Shown: positions 16,721-26,497, counted from the first letter of the stretch. The stretch is DNA of 64,000 nt from Pseudomonas proteolytica (GCF_007858275.1 NZ_VFEV01000028.1:20872-84871), one strand, 5' to 3'. Notes: generated from the sequence alone by a model not told the origin. Made by a program: numbers and translations.

Positions 16721-19647
16721 CAGGCGGCAGCTCCTTGTGCGGGTGTGGCGGCGGCTTTCGCCTGGTTGCCGGGTTTATGGGCCCGCACCGATTGGTGACC
16801 GAGGGCGGTGAGCATCAGCAGGGTCGAGCCAACCACCATGGCGTACACGCCGACGTCGAAGAACAGCGCACTGGCGATATGAATATCGCCCAGTACCGGC
16901 AGGCTCAGGTGCAGGGTGCTGGTGGTGAGGAACGGATAGCCGAAGAACAGCGCGCCAAGCCCGGTCAAGGTTGCCGACAGCAGTCCGAACCCCATCCAGC
17001 GCATCGGCCGCAGGTTCATCTGGGCCTCGACCCACTGGGTACCGGCGACCATGTATTGCAGGATAAACGCCACCGACATCACCAGGCCGGCGACAAACCC
17101 GCCACCCGGCTGGTTGTGGCCGCGCATAAACAGGTAGAACGACACCACCAGGGCAATCGGCAGCAGCAGGCGCACCAGCACCGCTGGCACCATCATGAAG
17201 CCCAGGGCGGTGTCGCTGGCCTGGCGCGGGTTGACCAGGTCGGTGTCCACATCCGGTGCCAGCAGGCGCTGTTGCGCGGGTAGTTGCTCGCTTTCCTTGG
17301 GCGGACGGAAGCGGCGTAGCAGCGCATACACCGTCAAGGCCACGGCGCCCAGCACGGTGATTTCGCCCAGGGTATCGAAGCCCCGGAAGTCGACGAGCAT
17401 CACATTCACCACATTGCTGCCGCCGCCTTCAGGCAGGGCGCGGCTGAGGTAGAACGAGGAAATGTCGTTGGGGGTCTGGCGGGTCAGCATCGCATAGGAC
17501 AACAGCGCCATGCCGCCACCGACCACCGTGGACAGCAGCAAGTCGCGCAGCCGGCGAATGCGTGCCTTGCGCAACGAACTGGGGAGTGGCGAGACCTCTT
17601 CGATCCGTCGTGGCAACCAACGCAGGCCCAGCAGGATCAGGACCGTGGTTACCACCTCGACCACCAGTTGCGTCAACGCCAGGTCTGGCGCGGAGAACCA
17701 CACAAAGGTCACGCAGGTCATCAGGCCGCAGACGCTGACCATGGTCAGGGCCGCCAGCCGGTGATACTTGGCTTGCCAGGCGGCGCCCAGGGCGCAGGCA
17801 ATCGCCAGCAGCCACAGGGTGACGAACACGATGGAACCCGGGATTTTCGGCCGGTCGCCCCAGCTCAGGCTGTTGCCCAGCATGGGGATCATCCCGGCGA
17901 TCACCGCCACCAGCACCAGCAGGAACAACTGGGTCTGCAGGCGCTTGGTGCTGATGCGTTTCTCGATCTTGCGTACGCCGCGCATCATCACCACCAGGCA
18001 GCGTTCGAACATGCGCTTGCCATTGAAGTAGCTGATGATCGGCGGGTACTTGAAGCGCCCGCGCTTGAGTTGCTTGCGCAGCAGCAGGTACAGGACCACG
18101 CCACCGGTCATGGCCACCAGGCTCATGATCATCGGTGCGTTCCAGCCGTGCCAGATCGCCAGGCTGTACTCGGGCAATACGCCGCCGACCACCGGCAGGG
18201 CGGCAGCGGCGAGGATCGAGCCCACCACCTGGGCCGGGAAGATCCCCACCAGCAGGCAGGTGAACACCAGCAGTTCCACCGGGGCACGCATCCAGCGCGG
18301 CGGTTCATGGGGCGTGTGTGGCAGGTCGGTGGCGGCCGGGCCGAAGAACACATCCACGGTGAAGCGCAGGGCATAGGCCACGCTGAAGGTACCGGCGATG
18401 GTTGCGATCACCGGCAGGGCGATTTCCACCCATTGGGTGGAGGAGATAAACACGGTTTCTGCGAAGAACATTTCCTTGGACAGGAAGCCATTGAGCAATG
18501 GCACCCCGGCCATGGAGGCGCTGGCGACCATGGCCAGGGTCGCGGTAAACGGGATCAGGCGTACCAGGCCGCTGAGCTTGCGGATATCACGGGTACCGCT
18601 TTCGTGGTCAATGATGCCCGCAGCCATGAACAGCGAGGCCTTGAGTGTGGCGTGGTTGAGGATATGGAACACTGCCGCGACGGCGGCCAGCGGGCTGTTG
18701 AGGCCCAGCAGCAGGGTGATCAGGCCCAGGTGGCTGATGGTGGAGTAGGCCAGCAGGCCCTTGAGGTCGTTCTGGAACATCGCGCAATACGCGCCGAGCA
18801 ACAGGGTCAGGGCGCCGGCGCCACCGACTATCCAGAACCACTCTTCGCTGCCCGACAACGAAGGCCACAGGCGGGCCAGCAGGAACACGCCGGCCTTCAC
18901 CATCGTGGCCGAGTGCAGGTAGGCCGACACGGGAGTCGGTGCGGCCATGGCGTGGGGGAGCCAGAAGTGGAAGGGGAATTGCGCGCTTTTGCTCAGGGCG
19001 CCGATCAGGATCAGCGCCAGCAGAATGGGGTAGAGGGAGTGGGCACGGATCTGGTCACCGGCGGCGAGCACCTGGTCCAGGTCGTAACTGCCGACGACAT
19101 GGCCGAGCAGCATCACCCCCGCGAGCAGGCACAACCCCCCCGCACCGGTCACCATCAGCGCCATGTAGGCGCCACGGCGGGCATCGGAACGGTGGTGCCA
19201 ATAGCCGATCAACAGGAACGAGAACAGGCTGGTCAGTTCCCAGAAAAACACGATCTGGATCAGGTTGCCGGAGATCACCAACCCGAGCATCGCGCCCATG
19301 AACGCCAGGAAAAACGCGAAGAAACGCGGCACCGGGTCATCCGGCGACATGTAATAACGGGCGTACAAAGACACCAGGCTGCCGATACCCAATACCAGCA
19401 TCGAGAACAGCCAGGCAAAGCCATCCATGCGCAACACGAAGTTCATGCCCAGGCTGGGCAGCCAGGAGAACTCTTCGCGGATCACGCCACCGTCGGCGAT
19501 CTGGGGGTAGAGCAGGGCGACTTGTACAGTACCGACCAGGGCCACAAGGCCGGCCAGCAGGGATTCAGTGTTACGTGCGTTGTGCGGCAGCAAGGCCGCC
19601 AGACAACTGCCGATGAAAGGCAGAAGCAGTAGAACTATCAGGGACAT
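16720..19647 (-). CDS. shaA: Monovalent cation/H+ antiporter fused subunits A and B (MrpAB/ShaA/PhaAB)
   Basis: 975 residues. Residues 1 to about 770 match MrpA, the NuoL-like subunit (GLVISGNLIQIVFFWELTSL, SKSAQFPFHFWLPHAMAAPTPVSAYLHSATMVKAG). The last 180 residues form a MrpB-like domain (FYLFMRGHNQPGGGFVAGL), so A and B are one polypeptide, as in other pseudomonads. It is the first gene of the operon; the complex exchanges Na+ or K+ for protons and serves pH and salt tolerance. The 180-base gap upstream of it is mostly a REP pair. Confidence 0.93.
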   Translation of the reverse strand: MSLIVLLLLPFIGSCLAALLPHNARNTESLLAGLVALVGTVQVALLYPQIADGGVIREEFSWLPSLGMNFVLRMDGFAWLFSMLVLGIGSLVSLYARYYMSPDDPVPRFFAFFLAFMGAMLGLVISGNLIQIVFFWELTSLFSFLLIGYWHHRSDARRGAYMALMVTGAGGLCLLAGVMLLGHVVGSYDLDQVLAAGDQIRAHSLYPILLALILIGALSKSAQFPFHFWLPHAMAAPTPVSAYLHSATMVKAGVFLLARLWPSLSGSEEWFWIVGGAGALTLLLGAYCAMFQNDLKGLLAYSTISHLGLITLLLGLNSPLAAVAAVFHILNHATLKASLFMAAGIIDHESGTRDIRKLSGLVRLIPFTATLAMVASASMAGVPLLNGFLSKEMFFAETVFISSTQWVEIALPVIATIAGTFSVAYALRFTVDVFFGPAATDLPHTPHEPPRWMRAPVELLVFTCLLVGIFPAQVVGSILAAAALPVVGGVLPEYSLAIWHGWNAPMIMSLVAMTGGVVLYLLLRKQLKRGRFKYPPIISYFNGKRMFERCLVVMMRGVRKIEKRISTKRLQTQLFLLVLVAVIAGMIPMLGNSLSWGDRPKIPGSIVFVTLWLLAIACALGAAWQAKYHRLAALTMVSVCGLMTCVTFVWFSAPDLALTQLVVEVVTTVLILLGLRWLPRRIEEVSPLPSSLRKARIRRLRDLLLSTVVGGGMALLSYAMLTRQTPNDISSFYLSRALPEGGGSNVVNVMLVDFRGFDTLGEITVLGAVALTVYALLRRFRPPKESEQLPAQQRLLAPDVDTDLVNPRQASDTALGFMMVPAVLVRLLLPIALVVSFYLFMRGHNQPGGGFVAGLVMSVAFILQYMVAGTQWVEAQMNLRPMRWMGFGLLSATLTGLGALFFGYPFLTTSTLHLSLPVLGDIHIASALFFDVGVYAMVVGSTLLMLTALGHQSVRAHKPGNQAKAAATPAQGAAA

Positions 19648-19760
19648 AGGCTTCTAATCTGCGGTGGTTTGGGATGCATCATACGTGCCGGAAACCGGAT
19701 TACCAAACGGCAACCTGTGGCAGGATCCTACAAGATGGACCGAAAACGCCCATCTGTCCC

Positions 19761-19861
19761 TGTAGGAACGAGCTTGCTCGCGAAAAACCTGAGAGCGCTG
19801 CGGGCCATCAGGTTACCCGCGTCATCGTTAACGCTCTTCGCGAGCAAGCTCGCTCCTACCA
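19761..19861. repeat. REP-type inverted repeat pair overlapping a gene end
   Basis: Arms TGTAGGAACGAGCTTGCTCGCGAA and TTCGCGAGCAAGCTCGCTCCTACC. The right arm provides the last codons of the DMT exporter gene. Confidence 0.85.
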
Positions 19862-20751
19862 TTGGATTTCTGTTGCCGGGTTTTCATCTCGCTGACAATC
19901 ACCGCCGCCACAATCAACACCGCCCCGAACATTGCAATTGGCGGGAAGCGCTCACCGGCGATCCGCCCGATCACCCCGGCCCATACCGGTTCACCGGCAT
20001 AGATCAGAGTGGCGCGGGTCGGCGAGACGCTTTTCTGCGCCCAGTTCATCGCCAGTTGAATCACCGCACTGGTCAGGCCCAGGCCCACCGCGCTGAACAG
20101 CAGTACCCATGAAAAGTCCGGCAATGCCTCGCCCGTCGGTACTACCAGCAGGAATGAAAGAAGCGACGCAGTGGCCAGTTGCACCACCGTCACCCGGCGC
20201 ACATCTACCTGGCCGGCATAGGCGCTGATCAGGATGATTTCGGCGGCAATCGCAATGGCGCCGATCAGGGTGGCGATTTCGCCGGGGCTGAAATTCAGCG
20301 ATGCGCCGGCCGGCCCCGTCAGCAGCATCAAACCGGCGAAGGCCAGCATAATGCCAATACTTGGCATCAACCCCGGACGGCGTCCCAGCACCAGCCATTG
20401 CAGCAGTGGCACAAACGGCACGTAGAGCGCGGTGATAAACGCCGACTGGCTGCTGAGGATGGTCTGCAGGCCAATGGTTTGCAGGCCATAACCAAACATG
20501 ATCGCCGTACCGATGAACGCGCCGGCCTTGAGCTCGAATCGCGTCAGGCCACGCAGGTTGCGCAGGGAAAACAGGCCGACCACCAGCGCCGCCGCGGCAA
20601 AACGCAGGCCGACGAAGAACATCGGCCCGCTGACGGTCATGGCGTGTTGCACGAGGATAAAGGTGCCGCCCCAGATCATGGTGATCAGCACGAGCACGCA
20701 TTCGGCTTTGCTGAAGCGGGAAAACAGCGGGGAGGCGGTCGAGGTGGTCAT
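19828..20751 (-). CDS. DMT-family (EamA) exporter
   Basis: 307 residues from ATG 20751. Ten membrane helices in two EamA repeats (FVGLRFAAAALVVGLFSLRN and the second half ending FGAVLIVAAVIVSEM). Members export amino acids or metabolites; the substrate is unknown. It is divergent from an XRE-cupin regulator, which may control it. Its last ten residues (GRSELAREER) are encoded by a REP arm, so the C-terminus has been set by insertion of the repeat. Confidence 0.88.
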   Translation of the reverse strand: MTTSTASPLFSRFSKAECVLVLITMIWGGTFILVQHAMTVSGPMFFVGLRFAAAALVVGLFSLRNLRGLTRFELKAGAFIGTAIMFGYGLQTIGLQTILSSQSAFITALYVPFVPLLQWLVLGRRPGLMPSIGIMLAFAGLMLLTGPAGASLNFSPGEIATLIGAIAIAAEIILISAYAGQVDVRRVTVVQLATASLLSFLLVVPTGEALPDFSWVLLFSAVGLGLTSAVIQLAMNWAQKSVSPTRATLIYAGEPVWAGVIGRIAGERFPPIAMFGAVLIVAAVIVSEMKTRQQKSNGRSELAREER

Positions 20752-20806
20752 GGCGGCTCTGGTCTTGCACAGGAAGGGCGCGGAACGCACAATGCGCCGC
20801 AGCTGG

Positions 20807-20847
20807 GCAGTATACTGCGCAAACCCACCGAGTGAGCAATATAGTGC
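20807..20847. promoter_or_regulatory. Palindrome pair, putative XRE-cupin operators
   Basis: GCAGTATACTGC at 20807-20818 is a perfect palindrome; GCAATATAGTGC at 20836-20847 is a close copy 29 bp on (centre to centre). They lie between the divergent DMT and XRE-cupin genes, just where an autoregulator would bind. Confidence 0.5.
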
Positions 20848-21407
20848 ACAAAGAAAATTCGCAACGGGCTTCGGTTCTGCAGCACGTCAGCCAGAACGTT
20901 CGTCGCCTGCGTCACGCCGCCGAACTGAGCCAGACCGCCCTGGCGGAAAAATCCGGGGTCAGCCGGCGCATGTTGGTGGCCATCGAGGCGGGCGAAAAGA
21001 ACGTCAGCCTGTCCACCCTCGACCGCGTGGCCGAAGCCCTGGACGTGGCCTTCAGCGACCTGATCCAGGCGCCCGACGCCCGTGACCACAGCCGCATCAA
21101 CGAACTGGCCTGGGCCGGCGAAATCGAGGGCAGCAAGGCCGTATTACTGGCCAAGGCCACCGCCCGGCGCGAAGTCGAGTTGTGGGAGTGGCGCCTGGAA
21201 CCGGGCGACCGCTATTGCCCGGATCCCGACCTGGAGGGTTGGAGCGAACAGTTGTTCGTGTTCGAAGGCAGCCTGACCCTGGTGGTGGACGACGTCGAAA
21301 CCATCATCGCCGCCGGTGAGTTCTTCATGTTTCCCAGCCACCAGCCCCATGCCTATCGCAATGAGGGGCCTGTGGCGGTGCGGTTTATCCGCAATGTGGT
21401 GATCTAG
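20844..21407 (+). CDS. XRE-family regulator with C-terminal cupin domain
   Basis: 187 residues from GTG 20844; GTG 20832 is a longer alternative but has no ribosome site. An N-terminal helix-turn-helix (about 14-68: LRHAAELSQTALAEKSGVSRR, STLDRVAEALDV) is followed by a cupin domain (about 105-185) with LFVFEGSLTLVVDD and FFMFPSHQPHAYRN. Such proteins sense small ligands and usually control an adjacent transporter or metabolic gene, here probably the divergent DMT exporter. The stop overlaps the converging cupin gene by four bases. Confidence 0.85.
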   Translation: MHKENSQRASVLQHVSQNVRRLRHAAELSQTALAEKSGVSRRMLVAIEAGEKNVSLSTLDRVAEALDVAFSDLIQAPDARDHSRINELAWAGEIEGSKAVLLAKATARREVELWEWRLEPGDRYCPDPDLEGWSEQLFVFEGSLTLVVDDVETIIAAGEFFMFPSHQPHAYRNEGPVAVRFIRNVVI

Positions 21408-21781
21408 ACCCACACATCATTGAGCATGGTCCGCTCGCCGCCCTGATCGCCGGTATTCAACACCCCACAGGGCTCGACCAGCAGTAAATTCACCTCGCCC
21501 TCGGCATACGGCTTGTGTTCCACGCCCTTGGGCACCACGAACATCTCGCCGGTGCCGATCTGTACCGCGCCATCGCGAAAATCAATACGCAGCACGCCAT
21601 CGAGGACGATAAACGTCTCATCGGTATCCGCGTGGCTGTGCCAGACAAAATCCCCCTCGATCTTTACCACCTTGAATTGGTAGTCGTTCATCTGTGCGAC
21701 GACCTTGGGCGTCCATTGCTCGCTGAACAGGCTGTATTTGTGCGCAAAGTTGATGGCGGTGTAGGCGGGCATGGCAGTCAT
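21404..21781 (-). CDS. Small single-domain cupin protein
   Basis: 125 residues (alternative ATG at 21772, four codons in). Cupin motif 1 is WHSHADTDETFIVLDGVLRID and motif 2 EMFVVPKGVEHKPYAEGE, with metal-ligand His/His/Glu and a motif-2 histidine retained. Probably a metal-dependent cupin of unknown substrate. It converges on the XRE-cupin regulator; the two stops share the CTAG tetramer. Confidence 0.8.
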   Translation of the reverse strand: MTAMPAYTAINFAHKYSLFSEQWTPKVVAQMNDYQFKVVKIEGDFVWHSHADTDETFIVLDGVLRIDFRDGAVQIGTGEMFVVPKGVEHKPYAEGEVNLLLVEPCGVLNTGDQGGERTMLNDVWV

Positions 21782-21883
21782 CTCCGTTGATTCGGGAAAG
21801 GCCTGACCTTAAGTGCAACGCGAAAACCGGTATTGAATGATCGTGCGATTGTCAGCTCAATAGAAACGTTATATTGTATCTAT

Positions 21884-21898
21884 CAATAACGATTCTCA
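21884..21898. promoter_or_regulatory. Fur-like box before the TonB receptor
   Basis: Read on the minus strand TGAGAATCGTTATTG matches the TGATAAT-N-ATTATCA Fur consensus at 10 of 14 positions. It lies 53 bases before the ATG at 21952 in an AT-rich stretch that could hold the promoter. Confidence 0.5.
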
Positions 21899-21951
21899 TG
21901 TGCCGCCAAGCCTGAGGTCGGCTTGTTTATTTTCGGCTCAAGGGATTGCAG

Positions 21952-24111
21952 ATGAACCAGTTGCACGGGATAGCTCCGCGGTTTTCAACATTGTTGGTGG
22001 CGGGCGTGCTGTCCTCGCTTCCCGGCGTGCCCGTAGCGGCGCAGGAACGCGAAGAGTCAGTCACCGAACTTGAAGCCACCCAAGTCAGCGCGCCGCTGAA
22101 CAAGGCGCTGGAGGTCAATGCCGGTGGTTTCGGCGCCAAGGACGCCATGGAAATCCCCCTGGCCATCCAGAGCTATTCCAGCAAGACCATCGCCGACAGC
22201 TCCGCGCGCACCGCCGTGGATGTGCTGAGCCTCGACCCTTCGGTGCTCAGCTCGTCTGGCGGCAGCGGCTTTGACAACTTCCGCCTGCGCGGCTTTGCCA
22301 TGGATAACTTCAACACCATCCGCCGCGACGGCCTGACCCTGGCCCCGCACCACGATGTGCCCCTGGAAAACGTCGAGCGCATCGATGTGCTCAAGGGCCC
22401 GTCGGGTTTCCTCTACGGCTTCAACTCGCCGGGCGGCACCATCAACTACATCCTCAAGCGCCCGACCCTGGAGCCGCTGCTCAATGTCAGCGTACAGGGC
22501 TCGTCATTGCTCGGCCGCTACGTGGCGATTGATACCAGCGACTCATTCAACGACGGCGCCTTTGGCTATCGCCTGAATGCCGGCTACGAAAAAAACGGTG
22601 ACTTCGATCACGCCCGCGACATGGAGCGCAAGTTTATCGGCCTGGCCACCGATTTTCGCTTGAGCGACCGTGCGCTGTTGCAACTGAACGCCGACTGGTC
22701 ACGCAAGTCCACGGTCTCCGACCCGTTGCTGCGTGCCGACCAGAGTGGCCGGGCCAACCCGCTGGACCCCTCCAGCTATGTACTGCCGCCCAAGGTCAAT
22801 CGCCGGGATCTGCTGACCGGGTCCTGGTTCCGTCACCAGACCGAGGGCGCCAACCTTGACGCCAAGTTCGAGTACGAACTGGATGACAACTGGACCTCCG
22901 TGACCCAGGGCAACTACTCTCGGGTCGAGCGCCATGGCGGCTACAACGATCTGTTCGGGATCAAGCCCAACGGGGACATTGGCTCGGCCGACTTTTACGT
23001 GTCCCGTGGTGAAGTGTTCAGCACCTGGTCGCTGCAGTCTTACCTGGCCGGCAAGTTCGCCACCGGCAACATCTACCACGACGTGTTCTTTGGCACCGGC
23101 TACAAACAGTTCAAGGATGTCAGCCCGTTCTGGGATTCGGTGGACAGCGGCACTGCGGGCATTGGCATCGGCGACGTCTCGGTAGGCAACATCCTGCACC
23201 CGGTCAACCCGCCCAAGTGGCATTTCGGCCCGGAGCGGCCCACCGACTTTGTGTCCTCCATCAAGGAAACCTCGGTCTTTGCCAGCGACCTGATTTCCCT
23301 CACCGAACAATTCCAGGTGATGCTCGGCGGGCGTTATATCTGGTACCGCGCCGATGAGCTGTCGGCCATCGCGCCCTCGCAAAGCCATAACGTGTTCGTG
23401 CCCAGCGCCGCGCTGATCTACCGGCCGTGGGACAGCCTGATGACGTACGTCAGCTACTCCAAAGGCTTTGAAAAGGGTGACTACGCACCCTACAACGCGA
23501 GCAACGCCAACCAGCCCACCGATGCCATCGAGTCCAAGCAGTACGAGGTAGGCCTGAAGCTGGACCTCAATGAGCGCCTGAACCTGGGCCTAGCGGTGTT
23601 CGATATCCGGCGCCGGGCCAGTTACCTGAACACCAGCAACACCTATGTCAGCAACGGCGAATACCATCACCGTGGCGCCGAGTTGACCCTGTCCAACCGC
23701 GTCACCGATGCCCTGACCCTCACCGCCAATGCGGCTTACCTGTCCACGCGCATGGAAGATGTCGATGACGTCACGGTAGAAGGCAAGCGCACCGAAAGCG
23801 TGCCCAAGTGGAAAGGCGCGGTCGGTGCCCTGTATAGGGTGGCCGCCGTGCCCGGCCTATCGTTGGACAGCACCGTCAGCTATGTCGGCAGCCGCCCGGT
23901 GGATGCGCAGAACAGCGGCTACATCCCCAGCTATACCTTGCTCGACGCCGGTGTCAGCTACCGCTCGAAACTGGCGGATACCCCCGTGACCTACCGCCTG
24001 CACGGCAAGAACCTGACCAACAAGTACTACTACGCCAGTGCCTACTATCAAGGCGGGCTGGATGTAGGGCGTGAGCGCGAAGTATTCCTCTCGGCCAAGT
24101 TCGAGTTCTAG
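21952..24111 (+). CDS. TonB-dependent receptor of a diaminopropionate-type gene cluster
   Basis: 719 residues from ATG 21952; a TTG two codons earlier is less likely. Signal peptide about 1-29 (ending VAAQ). The plug domain carries LRGFAMDNFNTIRRDGL and VLKGPSGFLYGFNSPGGTINYI; the barrel ends in the expected terminal Phe (SAKFEF). No N-terminal signalling domain. It is the first gene of a tight operon (4-base gap to the decarboxylase) and stands behind a Fur-like box, so it probably imports the chelate made or used by the downstream enzymes. The ligand is unknown. Confidence 0.88.
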   Translation: MNQLHGIAPRFSTLLVAGVLSSLPGVPVAAQEREESVTELEATQVSAPLNKALEVNAGGFGAKDAMEIPLAIQSYSSKTIADSSARTAVDVLSLDPSVLSSSGGSGFDNFRLRGFAMDNFNTIRRDGLTLAPHHDVPLENVERIDVLKGPSGFLYGFNSPGGTINYILKRPTLEPLLNVSVQGSSLLGRYVAIDTSDSFNDGAFGYRLNAGYEKNGDFDHARDMERKFIGLATDFRLSDRALLQLNADWSRKSTVSDPLLRADQSGRANPLDPSSYVLPPKVNRRDLLTGSWFRHQTEGANLDAKFEYELDDNWTSVTQGNYSRVERHGGYNDLFGIKPNGDIGSADFYVSRGEVFSTWSLQSYLAGKFATGNIYHDVFFGTGYKQFKDVSPFWDSVDSGTAGIGIGDVSVGNILHPVNPPKWHFGPERPTDFVSSIKETSVFASDLISLTEQFQVMLGGRYIWYRADELSAIAPSQSHNVFVPSAALIYRPWDSLMTYVSYSKGFEKGDYAPYNASNANQPTDAIESKQYEVGLKLDLNERLNLGLAVFDIRRRASYLNTSNTYVSNGEYHHRGAELTLSNRVTDALTLTANAAYLSTRMEDVDDVTVEGKRTESVPKWKGAVGALYRVAAVPGLSLDSTVSYVGSRPVDAQNSGYIPSYTLLDAGVSYRSKLADTPVTYRLHGKNLTNKYYYASAYYQGGLDVGREREVFLSAKFEF

Positions 24112-24115
24112 AACC

Positions 24116-25462
24116 ATGACTTATTCCAGCTCATTGCCCGGCCTGCGCCACCTGTGGGTCGAGCGCTTGCTTGAGCAGCATCCGGGCACGTTGACCGAGC
24201 TGGTTGACGGTCTCGGCTCGCCGCTGCATCTGCTGTGCCCGCAGGTATTCCACGCCAATGTCGAAGCCTTCCAGCACAGCTTTACCCAGGCCCAGACGCG
24301 CGGCAGCCTGTTGTTCGCGAAGAAGGCCAATAAGGCCAACTGCTTTATCCAGGCCTGCGCCCAGTGTGCGATTGGCGTGGATGTAGCCAGCGTCGGTGAG
24401 CTGCAAAAGGCCCTGGCGGGCGGGGTCGCCGGCAGTGATATCGGCGTGTCCGGACCGCGCAAGAGCGATCAATTGCTGGGGCTGAGCCTGAGCCATCAAT
24501 GCCTGTTGGCGGTGGACTCGCTGGAGGAACTGCTGCGTATCCAACAACTGGCCCAATCCCTGCGGCAACGGGCGCATCTGTTGCTGCGTTATTGCCCCAG
24601 CAACCAGCCCCACAGCCGTTTCGGCCTCAATGCGCGGGAGTGCGACCAGGCCTTGATGTTCTGCCGCCAACATGCCGCGAACCTGGACCTGCAAGGCTTT
24701 TCTTTTCACCTGGGCGGCTACGACACCGAACAGCGTGCGCAAGTCGCCAGCCATTTGGTCGACCTGTGCCTGGCCAGTGAGTTGGACAATTGCCGCACCG
24801 TCAACCTGGGCGGTGGTTTTGCCGTGCGCTATGTCGACCCGGCGCAATGGCAGGCCTTTATGGCCGAGGACTGCGCCGAGCGCTATCACAGCGACAAGGG
24901 CTTCGCCGGTTTCTACCCCTATGGTGCGCCGCGCGCCGGCGCCGAGGCCCTCGACGACATCCTCGCCACACCCGTCAGCCCCGGCCTGAGCCTGGCGCAA
25001 AAAGTCATCGAATACGGCGTGCGGCTGCTCATCGAACCCGGCCGCGCCTTGCTCGACCAGGCCGGCATCAGCGTGTTCCGCGTGCAGGGTGTCAAGGACC
25101 GCAGCGCCAGCGACGGCTATGCGCTGGTCACTGTGCAGGGCAGCAGCTTCAACCTCTCCGAGCAGTGGTTCAACAGCGAATTTTTGCCCGACCCACTGTT
25201 GCTGCCGGCCACACCGCGGGCGCGGTCGCCCTTTGTCGCCTGCATCGGCGGGGCCACCTGCCTGGAGTCAGACATGCTGACCTGGCGCAAGGTCGCCTTC
25301 GATTACCCGATCCAGGCGGGTGACTTGCTTATCTACCTCAATACCGCCGGCTATCAGATGGACTCCAACGAGTCGCCCTTTCACGAAGCCCCGTTGCCAC
25401 ACAAAGTGGTGCTGGAGCTGCGTAACCGACACCTGCGCTGGAAGCTGGACAGCCTGGCTTGA
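24116..25462 (+). CDS. Fold-III PLP-dependent decarboxylase, Y4yA-like
   Basis: 448 residues from ATG 24116. Alanine-racemase/ornithine-decarboxylase fold: the PLP lysine is K70 in FAKKANK, FHLGG stacks on the cofactor, NLGGGF binds phosphate, IEPGR follows, and CLESDML near residue 385 supplies the catalytic cysteine of the other subunit. It resembles the Y4yA group known from a rhizobial siderophore-like cluster and is functionally comparable with SbnH. The likely reaction is decarboxylation of an amino-acid-derived intermediate; the real substrate is unknown. Tight spacing on both sides marks it as an operon member. Confidence 0.82.
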   Translation: MTYSSSLPGLRHLWVERLLEQHPGTLTELVDGLGSPLHLLCPQVFHANVEAFQHSFTQAQTRGSLLFAKKANKANCFIQACAQCAIGVDVASVGELQKALAGGVAGSDIGVSGPRKSDQLLGLSLSHQCLLAVDSLEELLRIQQLAQSLRQRAHLLLRYCPSNQPHSRFGLNARECDQALMFCRQHAANLDLQGFSFHLGGYDTEQRAQVASHLVDLCLASELDNCRTVNLGGGFAVRYVDPAQWQAFMAEDCAERYHSDKGFAGFYPYGAPRAGAEALDDILATPVSPGLSLAQKVIEYGVRLLIEPGRALLDQAGISVFRVQGVKDRSASDGYALVTVQGSSFNLSEQWFNSEFLPDPLLLPATPRARSPFVACIGGATCLESDMLTWRKVAFDYPIQAGDLLIYLNTAGYQMDSNESPFHEAPLPHKVVLELRNRHLRWKLDSLA

Positions 25463-25492
25463 GCGTGCAAACCCTTCCACAAGGAGTCTTGA

Positions 25493-26497
25493 GTGAACAG
25501 TTTGAAAAAAGCCGCGGCCCCCGCCGATCTATGGGTGCTCCCCCAGGCCGCGCTCGAAGACCTGGGCGTGAGTTACCGCGAAGTCCTGCAGGTGGTCGAG
25601 CAGGCGTACAAGGCCTTGCGCAGCGGCGATTCGCAGAACCCGCTCAAGACCATTGTCGAGCCGGCTGACCGCCACTCCATCAGCTACTCGATGGTCGGCC
25701 GCGATGGTGCCAGCCACACGGTGGGCTTCAAGGTGGTGTACGAACACGATCCGCAACGCACCCGCGATGCCTATCAGTTCCACTCGTTTATCTTCCTGTG
25801 TGATGACCGCACCGGCCACCCGATTGCCCTGATGGACGTGGTCAAGCTCGGCCCGCTGCGCACCTCGGCGACCTCGGCACTGATGGCCAGGGCTGCGTGC
25901 CCGGATGCTCGCACGGCGCTGGTGGTGGGTACCGGTGTGCAAGGCCAGATCGCCTTGCCGATGTTGCTGGCGGCCATGCCTGACCTGGAGCGCTTGTATG
26001 TCTACGGGCACTACGCCGAGGGCTTGCGTGCGGTGCGCGAAAACCTGCACAAACACTACCCGCTGCGCGATGTGATCGTGGTCGATGACCTGCAGGCTGC
26101 GGCGGGCGAGGCCGATATCATCCTCGGCGTGGCCGGGCTTTCGGCGCGCCAGCAAGTACAGCGTGCCTGGCTCAAGCCTGGCGCCGTGGCGGTGCTGGTG
26201 GGCTATGGCATCGATGCCGACGTGCTGCACGGCGCCGACTACCGCATCGCCACCGATACCGCGCAAATGCAGGTCACCAGCGCCGACCTGGCGGCCGCCG
26301 ATGGCAGCCTGCCTGAGGTGGACGCCGAACTGCCGGATATCCTTCTGGGCCGGGCGCCCGCACGGCGCCATCCCGATGATGTGGTGTTTGCCTACAACAG
26401 CGGCATGGTGGTGACCGATGTCGCCCTCGGCCGCTTGATGGCCGATCGCGCGCTGGCGCAGAACCGTGGGCAGAGGGTCCAGCTATGGTCGGCCTGA
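25493..26497 (+). CDS. Ornithine cyclodeaminase/mu-crystallin family, SbnB-like
   Basis: 334 residues, GTG start with AAGGAGT 6-12 bases upstream. The NAD-binding loop is VVGTGVQGQIAL near residues 142-153; VKLGPLRTSATSALM is the family substrate-site segment. In staphylococci SbnB oxidatively cleaves N-(1-amino-1-carboxyl-2-ethyl)-glutamate to give L-2,3-diaminopropionate and 2-oxoglutarate. An SbnA-like partner lies 2.5 kb downstream in the same operon, which favours that role over ornithine cyclodeaminase or ketimine reductase. Its end overlaps the MATE gene by 13 bases. Confidence 0.8.
   Translation: MNSLKKAAAPADLWVLPQAALEDLGVSYREVLQVVEQAYKALRSGDSQNPLKTIVEPADRHSISYSMVGRDGASHTVGFKVVYEHDPQRTRDAYQFHSFIFLCDDRTGHPIALMDVVKLGPLRTSATSALMARAACPDARTALVVGTGVQGQIALPMLLAAMPDLERLYVYGHYAEGLRAVRENLHKHYPLRDVIVVDDLQAAAGEADIILGVAGLSARQQVQRAWLKPGAVAVLVGYGIDADVLHGADYRIATDTAQMQVTSADLAAADGSLPEVDAELPDILLGRAPARRHPDDVVFAYNSGMVVTDVALGRLMADRALAQNRGQRVQLWSA

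Noticed and set aside
17668..19632. A 654-codon plus-strand open frame opposite the antiporter A gene
   Set aside because: His/Gln/Arg-rich composition typical of the antisense of a GC-rich membrane-protein gene; no family motif, and the minus-strand gene is unmistakable.
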